A DNA stretch of 19,292 nt from Deltaproteobacteria bacterium (GCA_030262795.1 JAJSZO010000019.1:1-19292); one strand, 5' to 3'. Counted from the stretch's first letter, positions 5,905-14,444 are shown. The notes: generated by a model not told the origin, from the letters alone. Translations and numbers: made by a program.

Positions 5905-7296
5905 ATGAATGGAAGAATTTTAATAGTTGACGATGAAAAGGATATGCTTGTCCTTTTAAGAAGAATAATTGAAGAAAAAACCAGCCATAGTGTTGAAACT
6001 GAATACGATCCTTTGAAGGCCGTAGAACTGCTGAGAAAACAGCAATTTGATATCATAATAACTGATTTGAAAATGCCGAAAATGGATGGGATAGCCATCC
6101 TTGATATGGTAAAAAATATTCAATCATCTACTGTTGTGATAATTATGACAGCATATGCAACTATTGAAACCGCTGTAGAAGCAATTAGAAAAGGAGCTTT
6201 TGATTATATATCCAAGCCCTTTCGTAAAGAACGGATACTTATAACAATTAACAAAGCTATGGAATGGCTGAAGCTAACACAAGAAAATATAATTCTGAAA
6301 AATTCTCTCCGGCAAAAAAAAGAATTTCCTCCAATTATCGGTTCCAGCGCCCCTATTATGTCAATCATAAAAATGATCAACCAGGTGGCTAAATCAACAG
6401 CTACGATTCTTATAAGCGGAGAAAGCGGTACCGGGAAAGAACTGGCAGCAAGAGCTATTCATTATAACAGCAACCGTAAAAACAAGCCCTTTATAACGGT
6501 CAACTGTACAGCTATGCCTGAACAAATTATAGAAAGCGAACTTTTCGGTCACGTCAAGGGTGCTTTTACCGGTGCATGGAAAGACAAGAGAGGAATAGTT
6601 CAAGAAGCAGACAGGGGCACTCTTTTCTTAGATGAAATAGGAGAACTGAACATGGCCATGCAGGCCAAATTGCTTCGACTTCTGCAGGAAGGGGAATATA
6701 AGCCGGTTGGAGGTCTGACAACAAAACAAGCAGATATCCGTTTTGTTGTTGCTACCAATCAGGATCTTAAAAAGCTAATTGAAGTAAAACAATTTCGAGA
6801 AGATCTTTACTACAGGCTTAATGTTATCAATTTACACCTGCCCCCTTTAAGAGATAGAAAAGAAGACATCCAAATTTTGGCATACCATTTTCTGGAAAAG
6901 TTCAATTCTTTAAACAATAAAAAAATAAGTGGCATCGACCCTGAGGGAATATCAGCACTAATATCTAAAAGCTGGCCCGGAAATATCAGGGAACTGGAAA
7001 ACTGTATTGAGCGTGGAGTTATCCTCTGTCAAGCAGATACTATTAAAATCTCGGATATCCTGCCACAAGAACCTGTAGCGCATACTTCGCCTCTTTTTGA
7101 TCACAACATTTATACGCTTCCATTTAAAGAGGCAAAGGAAATCATTACAAAGACTTTTCATAACAAATATATTAACCGGATTCTTCAACAAAATAATGGT
7201 AATATTTCCAAGGCTGCCGAACAGGCTGAACTACAAAGACAATATCTCCACCGACTCATAAAAGAAGAAAATATTAATACTGCAATATTTAAGTAG
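5905..7296 (+). CDS. NtrC-family sigma-54-dependent response regulator (second copy)
   Basis: This is a 463-residue activator with receiver D54 (TDLKMPKMDG), Walker A GESGTGKE (172-179), GAFTGA (219-224), Walker B GTLFLDEIG (238-246), WPGNIRELEN (357-366), and a Fis-type DNA-binding segment near 430-455 (NISKAAEQAELQRQYLHRLI). Same architecture as the regulator at 1785-3152, but the C-terminal recognition region differs, so different DNA targets are likely. Its SD overlaps the 3' end of the kinase gene, indicating tight coupling. The stop codon TAG (7294-7296) is shared with the terminus of a palindromic element, so the last residues may have been altered by that insertion. Confidence 0.94.
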   Translation: MNGRILIVDDEKDMLVLLRRIIEEKTSHSVETEYDPLKAVELLRKQQFDIIITDLKMPKMDGIAILDMVKNIQSSTVVIIMTAYATIETAVEAIRKGAFDYISKPFRKERILITINKAMEWLKLTQENIILKNSLRQKKEFPPIIGSSAPIMSIIKMINQVAKSTATILISGESGTGKELAARAIHYNSNRKNKPFITVNCTAMPEQIIESELFGHVKGAFTGAWKDKRGIVQEADRGTLFLDEIGELNMAMQAKLLRLLQEGEYKPVGGLTTKQADIRFVVATNQDLKKLIEVKQFREDLYYRLNVINLHLPPLRDRKEDIQILAYHFLEKFNSLNNKKISGIDPEGISALISKSWPGNIRELENCIERGVILCQADTIKISDILPQEPVAHTSPLFDHNIYTLPFKEAKEIITKTFHNKYINRILQQNNGNISKAAEQAELQRQYLHRLIKEENINTAIFK

Positions 7297-7438
7297 TGCC
7301 CGAACGAAAACTAGAAAATTTTTTCAAGTTCAAGGAAGACGCAAATTTTAACCGCAGGAATACATGGCGTATTTTGAGGATTAAAATTTGCGACTGACGC
7401 AGAAATTGGAAAAATTAGCAGTTTTCGTTCAGGCACTA
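7294..7438. repeat. 145-bp palindromic (MITE-like) element overlapping a stop codon
   Basis: The ends are TAGTGCCCGAACGAAAACT (7294-7312) and its complement at 7420-7438, 18 of 19 matching. Inner arms pair: CGCAAATTTTAACC (7340-7353) with 7378-7392, and AATAC (7359-7363) with GTATT (7369-7373) at the centre. The element begins and ends with TA, as expected for a TA-target transposon of the Tc1/IS630 type. The regulator's TAG stop is its first three bases. Confidence 0.85.
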
Positions 7439-7453
7439 AGGAACGTGGACGAA
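7436..7453 (+). repeat. 18-base word shared with the group II intron remnant
   Basis: CTAAGGAACGTGGACGAA occurs here and again at 1105-1122 on the same strand, exactly. At 1105 it lies just upstream (in minus-strand sense) of the domain V-like segment. Here it starts in the last three bases of the palindromic element and leads toward the MscS start. It is probably a scrap of the same intron family. Confidence 0.6.
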
Positions 7454-7480
7454 CAGGAATTTTGCAATGAGGTTAGTACT

Positions 7481-9196
7481 ATGAATATGTATCGTTTTTT
7501 TCTGATGACGGTCTTGGTGTTTACTTGTGTTATCAGATCAGAAGCGCTGGTAGCGGTTGCTGAAGAGGCTCCTTCCATGGCCGGAACGGCAGTCAGCGCC
7601 ATGGAACCCGGCATACCTTTAGACCAGCTCGAACTCATGCTGAAGCCGTTGACGAAAACAGAGCTTGTCATCGAAGTCGATGCCTGGCTGCAGATACTGA
7701 AGGCAAAGGTCAAACAGATTAGCGATGCCGAGATTGCCGTCAAGAAGAAAAATGACCAGATAGCAAAAGCGGAAGAAGTAGCTGCCGCCGCCAGGGAAGC
7801 CGGAAAGGCTGCAGAAGAGGCCAGAAAAGCCAGGGAAACGGCCAGTCGGGAGGGGGGCCTGGACACCGCCAAGAAGGCTGCGGAGGCTGCTAAAGTGGCT
7901 GAGGAAAAGGTGGCGGAGGTAAAAAAAGTGGCTGAGGAAGCCGGTAAGGCTGAGAAACAAACCGAGGCAGACAAAGCCATACGAGCGGCAACCGAAGATG
8001 CTCTGAAGAAAGCAGCGGAGAAAGCGGAAGAGACGGACAGCGCTCATCGTGTGCCGGCGCCGGAGGCGAATAAGCTGAATGCAGGCGCAAAGGTATTAAA
8101 AAGTAAAGATGCTAAGGAACCTGACAAACTGCAGGAAGTAGCCGAGGCGGCGAAGGCGGCGGCTGGCGGCGAAGCTGAGGTGAAAATCAAATTGCTCAAG
8201 AACATCACTGAGCTGAGGAATGAACGTACCGCCCTGATTGATCGCATGAATGTTGTACTTAATGAACTCGAAAAAAAGGGTGGCGAAGTCGAGGATTACA
8301 GTAAGTACGTCACTGCCGTATCGGGAATCAAGATTGATGTTACCGATTCCGCTGCTGCCTGGACTTCCATAGTCGGCTGGTTGAACTCGGAAGAGGGAGG
8401 CCTGCGGTGGGTATGGAATATCGCCAAATTTTTGCTGATCATCGCAGCATTTTATATCTTATCCCTGATCATAGGCAAGGCCGTTGAGAAGATGATAGGG
8501 ACATCAAGACGGGTGTCAGCTTTGCTGCGTGATTTCCTGTACAAGGCGGTACGGCGGACGGTTATCATACTGGGCGTGATCATGGCCCTGGCGGCCCTTG
8601 AAATCAATATCGGGCCGGTGATGGCGGTCATCGGCGCTGCAGGTTTTGTGATTGCTTTTGCATTACAGGGTACGCTCAGCAACTTCGCAAGCGGTATCAT
8701 GATTCTTATGTACCGGCCTTTTGACGTTGGAGATATAGTGGACGCGGGCGGGGTGACCGGCAGGGTCCAATCAACCAATTTGGTCTCCACTCATATCAGG
8801 ACCTTTGATAATAAATCAATGATCGTCCCCAATAATGAAATTTGGGGCGGGGTGATCACCAATTCCACCGGTGCTAGAAAACGACGCGTGGATATGGTGT
8901 TCGGCATCGGCTATGGCGATGATATCGCCAAGGCGCAGGGCATTCTTGAAAAGATCACAAATGACCACAAGCTTGTGCTCAAGGATCCCGAACCGGTTAT
9001 CAAGGTGCACGAACTGGCCGACTCCTCGGTCAATTTCATCTGCCGCCCCTGGGTTAAGACAGCGGATTATTGGACTGTGTACTGGGATGTCACGCGTTCG
9101 GTGAAAGAGGAATTTGATCGGCAGGGTGTGTCGATTCCATTTCCGCAACGTGATGTTCATTTGTACCGGGAGGCACTGGAAAATGCCGAGAGGTGA
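7481..9196 (+). CDS. MscS-family mechanosensitive channel with long coiled-coil N-terminal region
   Basis: This 571-residue inner-membrane protein has a signal-like hydrophobic stretch at 5-27, then a probably periplasmic region starting PLDQLELMLKPLTKTELVIE. A highly charged Ala/Lys/Glu coiled coil runs over about 75-185, with more helix to about 265. Membrane helices lie at about 312-333 and 357-375. The pore-lining helix (about 378-402) includes GAAGFVIAFALQGTLSNFASG. The MscS beta domain follows (YRPFDVGDIV, 411-420) and an alpha/beta C-terminus. ATG 7481 has GAGG 8 bases upstream; an in-frame ATG at 7388 lies inside the palindromic element and is rejected. It likely relieves turgor or membrane tension; the coiled coil could set gating or contact the cell wall. 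DUF481 follows after 34 bases. Confidence 0.92.
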   Translation: MNMYRFFLMTVLVFTCVIRSEALVAVAEEAPSMAGTAVSAMEPGIPLDQLELMLKPLTKTELVIEVDAWLQILKAKVKQISDAEIAVKKKNDQIAKAEEVAAAAREAGKAAEEARKARETASREGGLDTAKKAAEAAKVAEEKVAEVKKVAEEAGKAEKQTEADKAIRAATEDALKKAAEKAEETDSAHRVPAPEANKLNAGAKVLKSKDAKEPDKLQEVAEAAKAAAGGEAEVKIKLLKNITELRNERTALIDRMNVVLNELEKKGGEVEDYSKYVTAVSGIKIDVTDSAAAWTSIVGWLNSEEGGLRWVWNIAKFLLIIAAFYILSLIIGKAVEKMIGTSRRVSALLRDFLYKAVRRTVIILGVIMALAALEINIGPVMAVIGAAGFVIAFALQGTLSNFASGIMILMYRPFDVGDIVDAGGVTGRVQSTNLVSTHIRTFDNKSMIVPNNEIWGGVITNSTGARKRRVDMVFGIGYGDDIAKAQGILEKITNDHKLVLKDPEPVIKVHELADSSVNFICRPWVKTADYWTVYWDVTRSVKEEFDRQGVSIPFPQRDVHLYREALENAER

Positions 9197-9230
9197 TGTA
9201 TTGTTCAACTTTTATCAAAAGGAGAAATTG

Positions 9231-9956
9231 ATGAAACCAATGAGATTTTTTACCATATTGTTTATTGTTTTTGCCATGGTCACAGGAGTTTGTGCGCAAG
9301 AGAAGAAATGGAGTGACCAGGCGGAACTTTCTTTCGTCGATACGGGAGGAAACACCGACGTTACAAGCCTGTCAGCGAATAACCTTTTAAAGTATAAATT
9401 CAGCGATGAGTTGCATGCGGCATGGAAGCTCGGGGCTTTGTATGGACAAAGCGACGGTGAAAAGAAAGCGGAGAGTTACTTCAGCGACCTCCGCCTGGAC
9501 TATCTATTTACAAAACATTTGTATTCTTTTGTCAATGCAGGGTGGTCGAAAAACAAATTCGCAGGTTTTGACTCGCGGTATTACGTGGGTCCTGGTGCAG
9601 GATATAAGTTTCTTGTCGGACCCAAGCATTTCCTCTTGGCTGAAGTCAGCCTCAACTACGTCAATGAGACATACATTGATGACACGGACAAAGACTATCT
9701 CGGAGGCCGTGCTTTTGCCAAGTATGAATACGCGTTCACGGATAAAAATAAATTTTCCCAATTCGTGGAATACCTGCACGATTTCGACGATAGAAATAAT
9801 TATAATATGTATTCAGAAACAGCGCTGATATCCGCATTGAGCGACTATCTCTCGCTAAAAACGAGCTACGTAGTCAAGTACGATAATCAACCGGTTCCTT
9901 CAACACTGAAAGAGACCGATACGATTCTATCAATCACGCTCGTTGTTAATTTTTAG
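9231..9956 (+). CDS. DUF481-family outer-membrane protein (YdiY-like)
   Basis: This 241-residue protein has a classical signal peptide: a charged start, a hydrophobic core at 6-20, and a VCA-QE cleavage site near 22. The mature chain has DUF481-type repeats, beginning WSDQAELSFVDTGGNTD, then LSANNLLKYKF, alternating beta strands rich in Tyr/Phe/Lys, and a terminal Phe (LVVNF) as in outer-membrane barrels. Function is not established for the family; the E. coli member is annotated as salt-induced. ATG 9231 has AGGAG 7 bases upstream; upstream in-frame ATGs lie within the MscS gene. It is likely cotranscribed with MscS. A palindromic element starts immediately after its TAG stop. Confidence 0.88.
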   Translation: MKPMRFFTILFIVFAMVTGVCAQEKKWSDQAELSFVDTGGNTDVTSLSANNLLKYKFSDELHAAWKLGALYGQSDGEKKAESYFSDLRLDYLFTKHLYSFVNAGWSKNKFAGFDSRYYVGPGAGYKFLVGPKHFLLAEVSLNYVNETYIDDTDKDYLGGRAFAKYEYAFTDKNKFSQFVEYLHDFDDRNNYNMYSETALISALSDYLSLKTSYVVKYDNQPVPSTLKETDTILSITLVVNF

Positions 9957-10081
9957 TATAGACTTTCAGATAAATAATTTCACTGCGTTATCAGTCAAAA
10001 TCTTCGACGACGTACACATCAGCACGACTTACTCAGATTGTTCCTTCTATCCTTGTGAAATGAATTATCTGAAAGTCTATA
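9957..10081. repeat. 125-bp palindromic (MITE-like) element between DUF481 and DUF748 genes
   Basis: Inverted ends of 27 bases (9957-9983 and 10055-10081) match at 25 positions; the outer part is TATAGACTTTCAGATAA. Both ends carry TATA. It starts on the base after the DUF481 stop TAG and ends 3 bases before the AAGGGG SD of the next gene. The interior (9984-10054) has no reading frame of note and is less clearly paired than in the other elements. Confidence 0.85.
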
Positions 10082-10097
10082 GAAAAGGGGATTTTAA

Positions 10098-13037
10098 ATG
10101 TCGCGTACGAAAAAGGGTGCGATTATCATTGCCATTTTAATTTTGCTATATGGAGTTTTTGGCTTTCTGATTGCGCCCTATATTCTCAAGTCAAATCTGA
10201 TATCAGGCATAGCCGGGCAACTTGGCCGAAATGCCACAGTGGATGAAGTCAAGGTAAACCCTTTTGTGCTTTCGGTAACAATGAGGGGCTTTGAAATGAG
10301 TGAGCCGGATGGCGAGCGATTCGCCGGCTTTGAAGAACTGTATGTCAATTTCCAGCTTTCCTCGATTTTCCGGCGAGCATACACCTTTGACGAGATTCGT
10401 CTGATTGTACCCGAAGGACGGGTGAAAATTCTACCTGACGGCAGCCTGAACTTTTCAGATCTCCTTGCCTCATCAGACCCTGTGGAGCCTCCGTCGGATG
10501 AAAGTAACGAGTTGCCGCCGATTTTAATTTTCCGATTGCAGATTGAGGAAGGACGTCTTGCGTTTAGCGATCTTGCGCGACCCACGCCGTTTGAGACGGA
10601 CTTTTTTCCGATAGAAATTACGTTGAATGACTTCAGTACCCGTAAGAACAGCAAGAGTCCGTATGTCTTCACTGCAACCACAGAAGAAGGCGAAGTCGTG
10701 AGATGTGAAGGTAACTTCTCGGTCAATCCGTTTCGATCGCAGGGGCGTTTTGTACTAACCGGCATCAAGACGCGTACACTATGGAAATACATTCAGGATC
10801 AGGTGCGTTTCGAAGTAACCGGTGGATCAATCGACCTAACTGTCCGGTATGATATGGCTGTCGGCGAAAAGGCTTTACATTTTGAAGTGATTGATGGCGA
10901 GTTCAAACTCAATGAGTTAACGCTGGTTGAGAAAGGCGTCAATACAACGCTTATTTCAGTGCCTTGCTTTTCCGTCAAGGGGGTTCACATAAACCTCAGC
11001 AATAAAAAGGTTATATGTGCTTCCGTTAACTCCAGCAATGCTCTCTTTAAGAGCTGGCTTACTTCCGATGGCACCTTGAATTACCAGGCGCTCTTTGCAA
11101 TGGATAGTTCTGAAGATGAGAGCAAAACATCATCTGAAATCCCGGACCAACCAGGAGCAGACAACCAACCCTGGAGCATAAGTGTTAAGGAACTGACGCT
11201 TGCAAACTATGGTGTGGCACTGGAAGACCGTACATTGCCTAAACCAATGCATGTCAATCTGGAGCCGATCAACCTGAATCTGAAAAACTTGAGTAATCAG
11301 AAAGATTCACAAGCTGAACTTGACCTTACCCTTAAAGTCAACCGAACAGGAACCGTCGGAGTCAAGGGGCTGGTCGGCATTAACCCTGTATCCACAGAAC
11401 TCGCCTTGCAGGTTGCAGAGATCGCGTTGAAGCCATTCCAATCGTATATGGATTCTGTTGTACAGCTTGAACTTGTGACTGGCACAGCAGGTCTTGATGG
11501 TAAGTTTCAGTATCGGACTTTGAGTCAGGGACCTGAAATGCGCTACAAAGGCAGTGTAAGCATCAATGGCTTTGAGGCCGTTGATAGATTACATTCCAAG
11601 GATTTTCTGAAGTGGGAGTCGCTTTTGTTTAACGGTTTGGTGCTTGATGTTCAGCCTGGCAAATTGAGTATTTCCGAGATTGTTGCTAAGCAACCGTACG
11701 CCAGGGTTATCATCCGGCCCGATTCAACGGTTAACCTGACCGGAATCTTTTCTACTCAGAATGGTGAGACTACTAATGATATTGATTCAAAGGCAAAGGC
11801 ACAGGCTCCAATCCCGGTTACCATTGATACGGTTTGCATTGAAAATGCTTCGGTAAATTTTTCCGACCTCTCCCTTAAACCGGGTTTTGCAATGGGTATC
11901 CAGGGGTTGAATGGAACTGTAAGTGGCCTGTCTTCCAAGTCCTTGGCGCGGGCTGATGTCCTGTTCAAAGGCAAAGTGGACAAATACGCGCCGGTAAAGA
12001 TTGCCGGTCAGATTAATCCTTTGAGCGAAGATGTTTACACGGATTTGGCAGTATCTTTCAAGAACATCGAACTTAGCACTTTCACGCCATATTCCGGCAA
12101 GTTTGCCGGTTATGCCATCAACAAAGGGAAGCTGTCATTAGATCTCAAATACAAGCTCTCAGAGAACCTCCTTGTTGGCGAGAATGAAATCTTTATGGAT
12201 CAATTTACCTTTGGTGAACGCATAGATAGCCCCGATGCCACAACATTACCGGTTCGTCTCGCTGTGGCTCTGCTAAGGGATCGTGAGGGGAGAATTGACA
12301 TTGATCTTCCAGTGAGGGGCGATCTGAATGACCCTGAGTTCAGTTATGGCCGTATTGTGGTAAACGCTCTGGTCAATCTGATCACCAAAATCGTCAGCTC
12401 CCCGTTTGACATGCTGGCTGGTCTTGTCGGGGGAGATGGGGAAGGGCTAAGTTTTGTGGAGTTTGAATTCGGTAGCGTGGCGCTTGGGACTGAGCAGATC
12501 AGAAAGCTTGAGCAACTGGCCAAAGGGCTCCACGAGCGACCGGCGCTCAGACTTGAAATCAAAGGAGTTGCGGATACAAAACACGACAGGGTAGCACTAA
12601 CTGAATCAAAACTGATAGGCCAACTGAAACGCGCAAAACTCAAAGAGCTAACAGCCCTTGAATTATCACTGCCTGCTCGCGCTGATGATATTTTGCTGTC
12701 TGATGATGACCACGCACGTCTCATAACTCAGGTCTATACGGACAAATTCGGAGAACACCCCATGTCTTTATTTGAAACCGAGTCAGAGACGTCCGAACCA
12801 CCACAGATTGAGCCTGAGGTTCTCATTGCCGCTGCCAAACAACGATTAATCGAAAAGATGGCGGTCGATGAAACCAGCCTGCGGCGTCTCGCCCAAGAAC
12901 GGGCAAAACAGATCAAGGATCACCTGATCCGGAAAGAAGAAATCCCGAACGAACGAGTATTTATGGTTGAGGTGAAAATAGACCATGCTTCGGATGCTGA
13001 TACGATACGCACCGATCTTACACTGTCAGGTCTTTAG
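10098..13037 (+). CDS. DUF748/AsmA-like envelope protein
   Basis: This 979-residue protein has one N-terminal membrane anchor (about 7-29) and a long, mostly beta-predicted periplasmic body. AsmA-like text is visible: RNATVDEVKVNPFVLSVTM near 44-62, then repeated SVKELTLANYGV- and VCIENASVNFSD-type strands. The segment DREGRIDIDLPVRGDLNDPE (about 728-747) is typical of DUF748 proteins. A charged helical C-terminal region (790-979) contains FGSVALGTEQIRKLEQLAKG and resembles OmpA-like text. Large AsmA/DUF748 proteins are thought to bridge the periplasm for lipid transport; that role is inferred here. ATG 10098 has AAGGGG 7 bases before it. It is last in the MscS-DUF481-DUF748 set. Confidence 0.88.
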   Translation: MSRTKKGAIIIAILILLYGVFGFLIAPYILKSNLISGIAGQLGRNATVDEVKVNPFVLSVTMRGFEMSEPDGERFAGFEELYVNFQLSSIFRRAYTFDEIRLIVPEGRVKILPDGSLNFSDLLASSDPVEPPSDESNELPPILIFRLQIEEGRLAFSDLARPTPFETDFFPIEITLNDFSTRKNSKSPYVFTATTEEGEVVRCEGNFSVNPFRSQGRFVLTGIKTRTLWKYIQDQVRFEVTGGSIDLTVRYDMAVGEKALHFEVIDGEFKLNELTLVEKGVNTTLISVPCFSVKGVHINLSNKKVICASVNSSNALFKSWLTSDGTLNYQALFAMDSSEDESKTSSEIPDQPGADNQPWSISVKELTLANYGVALEDRTLPKPMHVNLEPINLNLKNLSNQKDSQAELDLTLKVNRTGTVGVKGLVGINPVSTELALQVAEIALKPFQSYMDSVVQLELVTGTAGLDGKFQYRTLSQGPEMRYKGSVSINGFEAVDRLHSKDFLKWESLLFNGLVLDVQPGKLSISEIVAKQPYARVIIRPDSTVNLTGIFSTQNGETTNDIDSKAKAQAPIPVTIDTVCIENASVNFSDLSLKPGFAMGIQGLNGTVSGLSSKSLARADVLFKGKVDKYAPVKIAGQINPLSEDVYTDLAVSFKNIELSTFTPYSGKFAGYAINKGKLSLDLKYKLSENLLVGENEIFMDQFTFGERIDSPDATTLPVRLAVALLRDREGRIDIDLPVRGDLNDPEFSYGRIVVNALVNLITKIVSSPFDMLAGLVGGDGEGLSFVEFEFGSVALGTEQIRKLEQLAKGLHERPALRLEIKGVADTKHDRVALTESKLIGQLKRAKLKELTALELSLPARADDILLSDDDHARLITQVYTDKFGEHPMSLFETESETSEPPQIEPEVLIAAAKQRLIEKMAVDETSLRRLAQERAKQIKDHLIRKEEIPNERVFMVEVKIDHASDADTIRTDLTLSGL

Positions 13038-13038
13038 G

Positions 13039-13227
13039 GCTACCAACTGAAAGCGGGACACTTTCCGCCATTTTGGTTCTATGGCTGATTGAATTTACAG
13101 TTTTCGGTGGATTCGCTTCGCTTAATCCACCTTACAAACTTACGTTGGTAGCCGAAAATCGTAGGGTGGATTAAGGAGCGTAAGCGACGAATCCACCAAA
13201 GCATCTGTCCCGCCTTACGTTGGTAGC
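13039..13227. repeat. Composite palindromic repeat element after the DUF748 gene
   Basis: The outer inverted ends (13039-13060 and 13206-13227) match at 19 of 22 positions, with GCTACCAAC at the rim and GCGGGACA inside. Within it lie two hairpins, each bounded by GGTGGATT and AATCCACC (13107-13132 and 13165-13193), roughly inverted relative to each other. A 14-base direct repeat CTTACGTTGGTAGC occurs at 13139-13152 and 13214-13227. The GGTGGATT...AATCCACC form is a dispersed repeat seen in many proteobacteria. It starts one base after the DUF748 stop. The rest of the gap (13228-13310) holds only an SD and no clear promoter. Confidence 0.8.
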
Positions 13228-13310
13228 ACTATTTAGGGAAGCGGCTGAAAGAATCAGCGGTGTTAGAAATTTGGCCGGAAATTCAGTGTTTTTAACTGCA
13301 AGGAAGAACT

Positions 13311-14444
13311 ATGAAGAAGAACTATAATATTACTGCGGAAGTAACCACGAAAGACGAAAAAAAAGCGGTGGCTGAAATGGCAGATAAAATTAACCAGGCT
13401 GAAATGGCCGGCGTCATCTTTTTTTGTTCTTCGGAATATGATTTAGATAAACTGGCAGAGGAAATTGACGCTACGTTTTCCTGCCCGGTTATCGGCTGCA
13501 CCACTGCAGGAGAAATAGGCGCACATTATCAAACAAACAGTATAGTTGGTGTCAGTTTTTCATCTGCAATGTTTTGTTTTCATACTAAAACAATGGAGCG
13601 TTTACACACTTGTGATGCCGAATGTGTAAAAAAGTTTATCAGCAGAATGAAGTCGAAACTTAAATTTTCAGAAACGATTGACCCGGAAAAAATGTTTGGA
13701 TTTCTATTGATTGACGGTCTTTCAGGGTTAGAGGAATCGGTTATCTCAGATCTTTACGGCACCCTGGAAGGTGTGTCCATTATAGGCGGTTCGGCCGGGG
13801 ATAATCTTAAATTCGAGGAGACAAAAGTATATGCCAACGGTAAGTTTATTTCCAATGCCGCGGTTTTTACACTTATTGAAACCAGGCTGCCCTTTAAAAC
13901 TTTCAAACTTCAGCATTTTGTTCCTTCTGAAATAGAAATGGTTGTTACCGAAACAAACCCTTCAAAGCGCATTGTATACGAAATAGACGGCGGCCCTGCA
14001 GCAGAGGAATACGCTAAACTTGTGGGTGTGGATGTAACGAAATTAGATGCTGCTATATTTGCAATGTACCCGGTAATGCTTCAATTAGGTGATGAATGGT
14101 ATGTACGTTCTATTCAAAAGGTAAACGAAGACGGCAGTCTTACTTTTTATTGTGCCATTGAAAACGGCCTGGTGTTAACTATTGGTAAAGGCGTTGGACT
14201 TGTGGATACCCTTAAAGAACAGATTAATAAATTTGAGGCAGAGTTTGAGCAGATTACATTTACTTTAGGCTGCGATTGTATATTGCGCCGCCTGGAGATT
14301 TTTGAGAAAGGAGAAAAAGAAAAAATGGAACGGGAACTAAACAAAATTAATTTTTTAGGTTTCAGCACCTTTGGGGAACAGTATAATGCAATTCATATTA
14401 ACCAGACTTTAACAGGCGTAGTTTTTGGCGGAGAAACAAAATAG
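13311..14444 (+). CDS. FIST-domain sensory protein (FIST_N + FIST_C)
   Basis: This is a 377-residue soluble protein made only of FIST domains, a family proposed to bind small ligands and often linked to signal transduction. FIST_N (about 30-220) shows FFCSSEYDL, GCTTAGEIG (62-70) and GGSAGDN (159-165). FIST_C (about 225-375) shows TLGCDCILRRL (318-328) and GFSTFGEQYNAIHINQT (350-366). No membrane segment. The start ATG is preceded by AAGGA. The hybrid kinase gene follows after 35 bases in the same direction and lacks a sensory domain, so this protein probably provides its input as a separate subunit. The ligand is unknown. Confidence 0.92.
   Translation: MKKNYNITAEVTTKDEKKAVAEMADKINQAEMAGVIFFCSSEYDLDKLAEEIDATFSCPVIGCTTAGEIGAHYQTNSIVGVSFSSAMFCFHTKTMERLHTCDAECVKKFISRMKSKLKFSETIDPEKMFGFLLIDGLSGLEESVISDLYGTLEGVSIIGGSAGDNLKFEETKVYANGKFISNAAVFTLIETRLPFKTFKLQHFVPSEIEMVVTETNPSKRIVYEIDGGPAAEEYAKLVGVDVTKLDAAIFAMYPVMLQLGDEWYVRSIQKVNEDGSLTFYCAIENGLVLTIGKGVGLVDTLKEQINKFEAEFEQITFTLGCDCILRRLEIFEKGEKEKMERELNKINFLGFSTFGEQYNAIHINQTLTGVVFGGETK

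Noticed and set aside
7388..7480. N-terminal extension of the MscS gene
   Set aside because: The extra 31 codons lie in the palindromic element and intron scrap; ATG 7481 has an SD and begins a signal-like sequence.
7429..8247. Long minus-strand reading frames rich in Ala/Ser/Leu/Phe
   Set aside because: They are mirror frames of the Ala/Lys/Glu coiled-coil coding region and show no independent start signals.
9114..9230. Longer start for the DUF481 protein within the MscS gene
   Set aside because: It would precede a clear signal peptide; ATG 9231 has AGGAG at correct distance.
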